Source: ZLKRG08 sp963977625 (lineage in GTDB: Bacteria > Actinomycetota > Actinomycetes > Nanopelagicales > Nanopelagicaceae). Taken from it: a stretch of 12,566 nt of DNA. A model generated the notes under the pieces. It was not told where the DNA came from and made no database searches. It saw only the letters and a list, made by a program, of their open reading frames with translations. Location of the stretch: NCBI GenBank assembly GCA_963977625.1, contig CAXBPX010000031.1:1-12566 (forward strand), written 5' to 3'. Both the position numbers and the translations under genes were made by a program. Below are positions 7,261 through 12,566 of this stretch, one piece after another. The number at the start of each line of letters is the position of its first letter. Position 1 is the first letter of the stretch.

Positions 7261-8406
7261 TTACTTGATAATTCCAGTATTAACTAGTACACCATTCTTA
7301 GTTGTGAAACCAGCAAATAGTCCGTATGAAATGTCGCCATTCTTATCGAACTTAATTGTGTTTCCACTGATGCTCTTGCCTGAATATGACTTAACATATG
7401 CAAGCATCTTTGCACGGGTGGTCTTGCCAGCCTTGATTCCTGAAAGCAAGATATTTGCAGCATCAAATGATTCAACTGAATAAACACCAGATGAAACGCC
7501 CATCTTCTTTACGAAGTCAGCTTCCATCGCCTTGCTGATTCCAGCTAAACCACCAACACCGGTAACGCGTGAACCTTCAGCTGCAGCACCTGCAAGCTTT
7601 GGGAACTCCTGGTTGAATACACCGTCGCCACCTGCAAATACTGCAGTTGAACCTGAGTCACGAAGCTGCTTGATGAATACCGCAGCTTGGCTGTAGTAAC
7701 CAGTGTAGATAACTACGTTTGCGCCAGATGTCTTGATCTTTGCAATTGTTGGGCTGAAGTCAGTAGTTGTATTTGGAACTGAATCTCCACCTACAAGTGT
7801 TGCTCCTGATACCTTCTTCAAACCTGCTTCTACGAAGCCACGTAGTGGTACTGCGTATGCTGATTGATCATCAAATACAAATACCTTTGCACCTGACACA
7901 CCAGCAGTTGCGTACTTAGCTAAAGCTGGACCCTGAAGGTCATCCTTACCTACTACGCGGTGGAAAATTGGTCCACCGAAATCTGGAGTTGTTGGATCAG
8001 TTAGAGATACGCGAGTAGCTGATGGAGAGATAAGCGCCATGCCAACTGCCTTGTAGAAAGGAAGTGAAGCAATGGTTGCACCTGAGTAAGCAGGTCCTAC
8101 AACACCAAGTACATTCTTATTAGAAGCAATACCTGGAGCAACTGTTCCAGCTACTGCAGGATCGCCCTGGTCATCAATAGATACAAGCTTGATCTTGATG
8201 CCTGGGTTCTTTGCTTCCCATAACTTAATTGCGTACTTAACTGCATTTTGTTCATCGGTACCTGTTGATGCTTCTCCACCAGATAGTGGACCTTGGTAAC
8301 CGATTGTGTAAGTCTTAGCAGCACTTGCTGCGGTCATCGATGTAGCGCCAAAAGCAAGGGCTGCAGCAGCGACAACGGCAAGTGAACTCTTGAACTTCTT
8401 GTTCAT
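7261..8406 (-). CDS. livK: Branched-chain amino acid ABC transporter substrate-binding protein
   Basis: Extracytoplasmic receptor that delivers ligand to LivHM. The 381-residue protein starts with a Sec signal peptide: basic MNKKFK, a hydrophobic Ala-rich core (9-22) and an AxA site at A27-S28-A29. The mature part opens with YTIGYQGPLSGG, the standard first strand of type I periplasmic-binding-fold (Leu/Ile/Val-binding) proteins. The lobes include VLGVVGPAYSGAT and later IYTGYYSQAAVF. There is no cysteine anywhere, hence no lipobox. All lysine codons I could read are AAG, unlike the neighbours, which points to high expression. It has its own promoter region and a hairpin after its stop. The ligand is inferred from the operon; other small amides or polar amino acids remain possible. 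Confidence 0.93.
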   Translation of the reverse strand: MNKKFKSSLAVVAAAALAFGATSMTAASAAKTYTIGYQGPLSGGEASTGTDEQNAVKYAIKLWEAKNPGIKIKLVSIDDQGDPAVAGTVAPGIASNKNVLGVVGPAYSGATIASLPFYKAVGMALISPSATRVSLTDPTTPDFGGPIFHRVVGKDDLQGPALAKYATAGVSGAKVFVFDDQSAYAVPLRGFVEAGLKKVSGATLVGGDSVPNTTTDFSPTIAKIKTSGANVVIYTGYYSQAAVFIKQLRDSGSTAVFAGGDGVFNQEFPKLAGAAAEGSRVTGVGGLAGISKAMEADFVKKMGVSSGVYSVESFDAANILLSGIKAGKTTRAKMLAYVKSYSGKSISGNTIKFDKNGDISYGLFAGFTTKNGVLVNTGIIK

Positions 8407-8422
8407 TTATTGCCTTTCATTT

Positions 8423-8432
8423 CATGATCATG
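8423..8432. repeat. 10-bp perfect palindrome upstream of livK
   Basis: CATGATCATG is its own reverse complement. It lies 16 bases upstream of the livK start codon, between the leader stem-loop and the ribosome binding site (AAAGG at about 8412-8416). It could be an operator or simply chance; no regulator is indicated. Confidence 0.3.
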
Positions 8433-8448
8433 TCCCTTGGGAAAGGGA
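8433..8448 (-). promoter_or_regulatory. Stem-loop in the livK 5' leader
   Basis: On the minus strand TCCCTT (8448-8443) pairs with AAGGGA (8438-8433) around a four-base loop TCCC. With the proposed transcription start near 8449, the stem would form at the extreme 5' end of the livK mRNA, where such stems are known to stabilise messages. It is too small to be a recognisable riboswitch. Confidence 0.45.
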
Positions 8449-8455
8449 GGGGAAA

Positions 8456-8484
8456 AGATTAAGCGAGAACTTAGTCAGATACAA
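8456..8484 (-). promoter_or_regulatory. Putative livK promoter
   Basis: Minus strand: TTGTAT (8484-8479), a 17-base spacer and TAATCT (8461-8456). Each hexamer matches the vegetative consensus at only half its positions, but the spacing is ideal. It predicts a start near 8449 and a leader of about 43 bases. Judged by eye only. Confidence 0.4.
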
Positions 8485-8521
8485 GAAAAATTTAGGCTCA
8501 GATATGCTCAAAAAGCGAGGT

Positions 8522-8550
8522 CCAGGTAACTTTCCCGTTATTTACTGGGG
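8522..8550 (-). terminator. Possible terminator between pdtaR and livK
   Basis: The 176-base gap 8407-8582 holds this inverted repeat about 33 bases after the pdtaR stop. On the minus strand CCAG...CTGG encloses TAAC/GTTA around a six-base loop GGGAAA, with a small internal loop. The minus-strand tail has TTTTT only after seven further bases. A better T-run (TTTTTT, 8551-8556) follows on the plus strand, where no gene would use it. Weak call. Confidence 0.3.
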
Positions 8551-8582
8551 TTTTTTCAATATTTGATACTGAAAGCTATGCC

Positions 8583-9149
8583 TTATTCGATACTCGCGGA
8601 AGGATCGATTATCGCAATGGCGACTTCCTTCATAGTCAGACGCCTATCCATCGCTGCTCTTTGAATCCATGAGAATGCTTCAGGTTCGGATAAATTTAAA
8701 GCTTTCATCAAAATACCTTTAGCGCGATCAATTAACTTTCGAGTCTCAAGGCGCTCATTCAAATTAGAAACTTCATCTGCCAGCGCGCTCATTTGTAAAT
8801 ATCGACTTGCCGCAATTTCGATTGCCGGAATTAAATCATTGATAGTAAATGGTTTTAAAACATATGCCATCACGCCAGCAGCATTTGCACGTTCGACTAA
8901 TTCGCGTTGGCTAAAGGCGGTCAACATTAAGACCGGTGTTGTTGAAACTATTGTTTCGGCTGCAGCTAATCCATCCATGATTGGCATATTGATATCTAAA
9001 ATCGCTAAATCTGGATTATGTTTGGCGTTTAATTCAATCGCCTCTTTGCCGTTACCAGCTTCTGCGATAACTTCGTAGCCAGCTTCTCTAAGCATCTCTA
9101 CTAGATCAAGACGTATTAACGCCTCATCCTCAGCAACGAGAATTTTCAT
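8583..9149 (-). CDS. pdtaR: ANTAR-domain response regulator, PdtaR-like
   Basis: Two-component response regulator whose output domain binds RNA rather than DNA. The 188-residue protein has a receiver domain (1-120) with acidic pair E7-D8, phospho-acceptor D52 (LDINMP), T77 and K99 (LKP). A helical linker (about 122-138) leads to an ANTAR domain (about 138-182) with the conserved RAKGILM, EAFSWIQRAAMDRR and TMKEVA blocks. It closely follows M. tuberculosis PdtaR, which works with the kinase PdtaS; no kinase gene is in this window. ANTAR proteins act by transcription antitermination at paired hexaloop hairpins. The ATG start is firm: upstream in frame is a stop (TAG 9179-9177) with no start codon between. 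The ATG lies one base after the tRNA gene, so it has no separate leader. Confidence 0.93.
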   Translation of the reverse strand: MKILVAEDEALIRLDLVEMLREAGYEVIAEAGNGKEAIELNAKHNPDLAILDINMPIMDGLAAAETIVSTTPVLMLTAFSQRELVERANAAGVMAYVLKPFTINDLIPAIEIAASRYLQMSALADEVSNLNERLETRKLIDRAKGILMKALNLSEPEAFSWIQRAAMDRRLTMKEVAIAIIDPSASIE

Positions 9150-9150
9150 G

Positions 9151-9223
9151 TGCCTCGAGTCGGATTTGAACCGACACTATGCAGTGTTTGAGACTGCCCT
9201 CTCTACCGTTGGAGTACCGAGGC
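9151..9223 (-). tRNA. tRNA-Leu (anticodon CAA), short variable loop
   Basis: The 73-base cloverleaf folds fully. The acceptor stem is GCCTCGG/TCGAGGC with one G-U pair. The D-stem is CTC/GAG with an AACGGTAGA loop, a Leu-like 3-bp D-arm. The anticodon stem is GCAGT/ACTGC with loop CTCAAAC, so the anticodon is CAA, reading UUG. The T-arm is GTCGG/CCGAC with loop TTCAAAT. The discriminator is A73, and A15 and U48 can form the leucine-type tertiary pair. The variable region is only five bases (ATAGT), whereas bacterial tRNA-Leu normally has a long variable arm. CCA is not encoded; the next bases are C and then the pdtaR ATG. Leucine identity is inferred from anticodon, discriminator and D-arm. 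Confidence 0.9.
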
Positions 9224-9243
9224 GAATTTTTGCTTGCGAGCAG

Positions 9244-9249
9244 TTTATA
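9244..9249 (-). promoter_or_regulatory. Putative -10 element for the tRNA-pdtaR transcript
   Basis: TATAAA on the minus strand lies 20 bases before the tRNA 5' end. No clear -35 is seen upstream. The 53-base gap to pyk shows no terminator hairpin, so co-transcription from pyk is also possible. Confidence 0.4.
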
Positions 9250-9276
9250 AGGAATTGACTTTAACGCGAAATTTTT

Positions 9277-10722
9277 TTATCGATATGCGGCGGCGCGACC
9301 ACCAACTGCATCACCGATAGCGTGTACGCGAAGTGCATTGGTAGAACCAGGAATTCCCGGAGGTGCACCAGCAACAATTACAACTGGATCTCCAACTTGA
9401 GCTTCACCATGTTCGACCAACCACTGATCTACTTGTTTAACCATTTCATCTGTGTGCGCAACAGTTGGCACGATTCCTGGTTGTACTCCCCAAGAAAGTG
9501 CCAACCGATTGTAAGTTGCCACATTTGGAGTAAGTGCCAAAATTGGAATTGGGCTGCGGAACATCGCCATTCGACGGGCAGATTCGCCGCTTTCAGTAAA
9601 TGCAATCATGTACTTTGCCCCAACAATTGCGCCGACTTCAGTAGCCGCCTTTGTAATAGCGCCACCTTTTGTAGTTGGTTGAGCGCTTTTATCAAGTGAT
9701 GCAATTCGATCCAGCGCATTGTTTTCGGTGTGCAAAATAATGCGAGCCATGGTTTGTACCGCTTCAATCGCAAAATCTCCAACTGAAGTTTCACCAGATA
9801 ACATCAGCGCATCAGCACCATCTAATACCGCGTTTGCACAGTCGGTTGCTTCGGCGCGAGTTGGCGTACTGTTAGTGATCATAGAATCCAACATCTGAGT
9901 TGCCACAATTACTGGTTTAGCTGCGGCGCGAGCTAAAGCAACGCAACGCTTCTGAACCAACGGCACCTCTTCGATAGGAAGTTCAACACCTAAATCGCCA
10001 CGTGCCACCATGATGCCATCAAATGCATTTACGATCTCTTCAAGATTTTGCACCGCTTGAGGTTTTTCAATTTTTGCAATTACCGGAAGTCGAATTCCGA
10101 CTTCATCCATAATTGCATGCACATCTTTAATATCTTTGGCATCACGAACAAAAGAGAGCGCAATAAAATCAACTCCGGCTTTTAGCCCCCAACGCAGATC
10201 TTCTTCATCCTTTTCTGATAACGCTGGCACGGAAACTGCTACTCCCGGCAAATTAATACCTTTATTATTTGAAACCGCACCTGGTTCGACGCATTTAGTT
10301 ACTACGTCATTACCTTTAACTTCGATAACCTCAACTGCAACTTTTCCATCATCGATTAACAATCGATCACCAGGTTTGCAATCGCCTGGCAACCCTTTGA
10401 AAGTGGTGCTGACGCGCTCTTTAGTGCCCTGAATATCATCAGTAGTAATGGTAAAAATATCTCCGCGTGCTAAATCGTGCGGTCCATCTGCAAATCTTCC
10501 AAGTCGAATTTTTGGCCCTTGTAAATCAACTAAAACTGCAACTGGAACATTTGCGGTCTTAGCGGCGCTTCGAACATTATCCAAACGGAATTGATGTTCA
10601 TCGTAACTGCCATGTGAAAGATTTAGACGCGCCATGTTCATGCCAGCTTCTATCAACAGCTTTACTCGCTCTGGAGCTTCTACAGCTGGTCCCATGGTGC
10701 AGACAATTTTCGCGCGGCGCAT
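9277..10722 (-). CDS. pyk: Pyruvate kinase
   Basis: Converts phosphoenolpyruvate and ADP to pyruvate and ATP, the last step of glycolysis. The 481-residue length is normal. It has R32 and N34 of the substrate site (MARLNLSHG), a B domain (about 70-165), the catalytic block IAKIEK with K217 and E219, and the metal-site region MVARGDLG with D243. The MLSGETSVG motif (307-315) follows, then a C-terminal domain (about 350-481). Lys71 in DLQGPKIR stands where potassium-dependent enzymes have Glu, which predicts potassium-independent activity, as in mycobacterial PK and E. coli PykA. The start MRRAKIVCTMGPA is typical, with a purine-rich GAGAGAG just before it. It begins 29 bases after the gltD stop, so gltB-gltD-pyk may be one transcript. 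No terminator is visible after its TAA. Confidence 0.97.
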   Translation of the reverse strand: MRRAKIVCTMGPAVEAPERVKLLIEAGMNMARLNLSHGSYDEHQFRLDNVRSAAKTANVPVAVLVDLQGPKIRLGRFADGPHDLARGDIFTITTDDIQGTKERVSTTFKGLPGDCKPGDRLLIDDGKVAVEVIEVKGNDVVTKCVEPGAVSNNKGINLPGVAVSVPALSEKDEEDLRWGLKAGVDFIALSFVRDAKDIKDVHAIMDEVGIRLPVIAKIEKPQAVQNLEEIVNAFDGIMVARGDLGVELPIEEVPLVQKRCVALARAAAKPVIVATQMLDSMITNSTPTRAEATDCANAVLDGADALMLSGETSVGDFAIEAVQTMARIILHTENNALDRIASLDKSAQPTTKGGAITKAATEVGAIVGAKYMIAFTESGESARRMAMFRSPIPILALTPNVATYNRLALSWGVQPGIVPTVAHTDEMVKQVDQWLVEHGEAQVGDPVVIVAGAPPGIPGSTNALRVHAIGDAVGGRAAAYR

Positions 10723-10751
10723 ATCTCTCTCTTCTAAATAGTTCCTGAATC

Positions 10752-12206
10752 TTAAACTGTTAAAGGACGTGCGGTTGGTTCAATCGGTGCAGGTAGCTGC
10801 GTGGTTCCGCTTAAATACTGATCAACCGCAGCGGCGACACTTCTACCTTCAGCAATCGCCCAGACAATGAGAGATTGTCCGCGGCCAGCATCTCCGGCGA
10901 TGAAGATACCTTCTTGGCTACTTTGGAAATTCTCATCTCTTTTAATATTGCCACGTTCATCAAGTTCAACTTCCAATTGTGCAAGCAATGGAGATTTCTC
11001 TGGTCCGGTAAAACCCATGGCCATAAATACAAAATCAGCTGGAATTTCTTTTTCACTTCCGGCAACTGGTTCGAACTTTCCATTTTCGAATTTCACTTCA
11101 ATAATTTTTAACGCTTTAAGATTTCCATTACCATCGCCAACGAATTCTTGAGTATTCACACTAAAGATGCGATTGTCTAATTCTTCATGAGCGCTAGATA
11201 CTCGGTAAATCATTGGATAAGTTGGCCAAGGTTGCGAAGAAGGTCGCTCATCAGCTGGTCTTGGCATAATCTCTAATTGCGTAATAGTTGCAGCTTTTTG
11301 ACGTATCGCCGTTCCTAAACAGTCGGCACCAGTGTCGCCACCACCAATTACCACAACATGCTTTCCTTCAACGTTGATTGGTGGATTAGTGATTTCACCT
11401 AAACCTTGCTTGTTGCCCCAAGGCAAATACTCCATCGCTTGATATACACCCTTTAATTCACGTCCCGGAATATTTAAATCACGCCATTGTGTGGCGCCAA
11501 CTGCTAAAACAATTGCATCATATTTGCGACGTAAATCTTCTCCGGTTAACTCTTGGCCAACATTTACTCCTGGGCGGAATCGAGTACCTTCTTTTTCCAT
11601 TTGTTGTAAACGACGATCAATTACATATTTTTCCATTTTAAATTCTGGAATTCCGTAACGAAGTAAGCCACCAATTTTTTCGGCACGTTCGTAAACTGCA
11701 ACAGTATGTCCTGCCCGTGTTAATTGTTGAGCCGCCGCTAACCCGGCAGGGCCGGAACCAATAACCGCAACGGTCTTGCCACTTAAACGAGATGGAATTA
11801 ATGGGGTAATTGAATCGTTGCCCCATGCCTCTTCAACGGTTCGCAACTCAACTTGTTTGATGGTCACAGCTTCTCGATTGATTCCGACTACGCAAGCCGT
11901 TTCGCATGGTGCTGGACAAAGTCGCCCGGTAAATTCTGGGAAATTATTGGTCGCATGTAAACGATCAATTGCAGAATTTAAATCTCCGCGATAAATCAAG
12001 TCATTCCATTCAGGAATTAAATTACCTAGCGGGCAACCAGAATGGCAGAACGGAATTCCACAATCCATACAACGGGATGCTTGGGTTCGAAGATGATCCA
12101 TTGATTGTGGTTCGTAAACTTCTTTCCAGTCCAAAATTCGAACATCAACTGGACGACGCTTTGGAGTTTCGCGATTTTCCTTAATGAAACCTCTTGGATC
12201 ACCCAT
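10752..12206 (-). CDS. gltD: Glutamate synthase (NADPH) small subunit
   Basis: Takes electrons from NAD(P)H and passes them to GltB for making two glutamates from glutamine and 2-oxoglutarate. The 484-residue protein has N-terminal iron-sulfur cysteine clusters (C46, C49, C54, C58, then C97, C101, C105). A FAD-binding GSGPAG follows at 150-155, then the NADPH-site GGGDTGAD at 288-295 and a closing FAD motif IFIAGDAGRG (434-443). All are intact. The start ATG overlaps the gltB stop by 8 bases (12199-12206). A good Shine-Dalgarno GGAGG (12220-12216) lies 9 bases upstream, inside gltB, so translation is probably coupled. The C-terminal tail is Pro/Ala-rich and unremarkable. Confidence 0.97.
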   Translation of the reverse strand: MGDPRGFIKENRETPKRRPVDVRILDWKEVYEPQSMDHLRTQASRCMDCGIPFCHSGCPLGNLIPEWNDLIYRGDLNSAIDRLHATNNFPEFTGRLCPAPCETACVVGINREAVTIKQVELRTVEEAWGNDSITPLIPSRLSGKTVAVIGSGPAGLAAAQQLTRAGHTVAVYERAEKIGGLLRYGIPEFKMEKYVIDRRLQQMEKEGTRFRPGVNVGQELTGEDLRRKYDAIVLAVGATQWRDLNIPGRELKGVYQAMEYLPWGNKQGLGEITNPPINVEGKHVVVIGGGDTGADCLGTAIRQKAATITQLEIMPRPADERPSSQPWPTYPMIYRVSSAHEELDNRIFSVNTQEFVGDGNGNLKALKIIEVKFENGKFEPVAGSEKEIPADFVFMAMGFTGPEKSPLLAQLEVELDERGNIKRDENFQSSQEGIFIAGDAGRGQSLIVWAIAEGRSVAAAVDQYLSGTTQLPAPIEPTARPLTV

Positions 12207-12566
12207 TTGAGATTACCTCCATAACGTACTTATCTACTTCTTCCGCATTTAAGCCCTTAGCACTAGCTTGCGCAATCGCAGCCAGTACCTTGGCGTAATC
12301 TCGAGGTAAGACCAAAGTGAAACGTTTTGGATCCCAATCTTTTAATAGCTTATCTGCAACTTCTGAACCTGTATCCGCTGCGAATTTTGAAAGAATTGAT
12401 TTCAATTCAGTTTCGCGTTCGGCATCCACTGTTAGTAGATCCACCAATTCAGTATTTACAAGTTCAGGTTTTAAATCTAAAACATAAGCAACGCCACCTG
12501 ACATGCCTGCTGCCAAGTTACGACCTGTGCGTCCTAAAATAACGACCCGACCACCGGTCATGTATT
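12199..12566 (-). CDS. gltB: Glutamate synthase large subunit, C-terminal end (5' end outside window)
   Basis: Only about 121 residues are visible, and the frame is open to the window edge. They begin YMTGGRVVILGRTGRNLAAG, the highly conserved end of the beta-helix (GXGXG) domain of the glutamate synthase large subunit. A helical tail, typical for the family, follows (WDPKRFTLVLPRDY, then ALAAIAQA-like helices). The Met at 12561 is internal, not a start. The missing part, upstream on the minus strand, should hold the glutaminase and FMN domains. The TGA stop overlaps gltD, so the two subunits are made from one mRNA. Confidence 0.95.
   Translation of the reverse strand, partial: YMTGGRVVILGRTGRNLAAGMSGGVAYVLDLKPELVNTELVDLLTVDAERETELKSILSKFAADTGSEVADKLLKDWDPKRFTLVLPRDYAKVLAAIAQASAKGLNAEEVDKYVMEVISNG

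Noticed and set aside
8407..8582. ANTAR target (two adjacent hairpins with six-base loops) in the livK leader
   Set aside because: The candidate hexaloop is GGGAAA on the minus strand, and the leader stem has a four-base loop. Neither fits the known loop pattern with A at position 1 and G at position 4, and no paired hairpin was found.
3639..9149. Phage, toxin-antitoxin, defence or other accessory system
   Set aside because: All sizeable frames are accounted for by housekeeping genes, and no integrase, transposase, repeat array or unknown gene cluster is present.
9224..9243. Small hairpin TGCT/AGCA before the tRNA as a pyk terminator
   Set aside because: The stem is only four base pairs and is followed by A residues, not T residues, on the transcribed strand.
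9322..9699. 125-residue open frame on the plus strand inside pyk
   Set aside because: It is antisense to the conserved C-terminal domain of pyruvate kinase, with unusual Cys/Trp/Asn-rich composition and no recognisable domain.

Overview
The window looks like a chromosomal housekeeping segment from a small-genome, moderately low-GC actinobacterium. A freshwater planktonic lineage such as Nanopelagicales (acI) is my best guess. The reasons are the typically actinobacterial proteins (an ANTAR response regulator of the PdtaR type and a DNA polymerase I with tyrosine in the O-helix), an actinobacterial gene order (gltB-gltD-pyk-pdtaR-liv genes near polA), A/T-rich codons, and very tight packing with many gene overlaps. 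The lineage is an inference; no rRNA gene is present to test it. No mobile element, phage gene, CRISPR array or obviously foreign gene is visible.

Layout, left to right. At 1-696 (+) lies the C-terminal part of an MFS transporter cut by the window edge. It converges on polA (693-3212, -) with a 4-base overlap of stop codons. A 31-base gap separates polA from a divergently transcribed hotdog thioesterase (3244-3642, +); both genes appear to start at the first transcribed base. The thioesterase again overlaps its convergent neighbour livF by 4 bases. Then, all on the minus strand and transcribed right to left, comes a branched-chain amino acid ABC transporter: livK (binding protein, 7261-8406), livH, livM, livG, livF. 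A strong hairpin sits between livK and livH. Further right are pdtaR (8583-9149), a tRNA gene with anticodon CAA (9151-9223), pyruvate kinase (9277-10722), the small subunit of glutamate synthase gltD (10752-12206), and the C-terminal end of gltB (12199-12566, cut by the window edge). No stretch longer than 300 bases lacks a gene; the largest gap is 8407-8582.

How the genes fit together. GltBD makes glutamate from glutamine and 2-oxoglutarate. Pyruvate kinase supplies pyruvate, a precursor of valine and leucine. LivKHMGF imports branched-chain amino acids or similar small amides. The ANTAR protein is an RNA-binding regulator that would respond to a sensor kinase not present here. The set is a carbon/nitrogen block, with polA as an unrelated neighbour.

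The most unusual spot is the tRNA/pdtaR junction. The last tRNA nucleotide lies one base upstream of the pdtaR ATG, so the regulator has no room for its own leader, and tRNA 3' processing would leave an almost leaderless mRNA. The tRNA itself has a leucine anticodon but lacks the long variable arm expected of bacterial tRNA-Leu.
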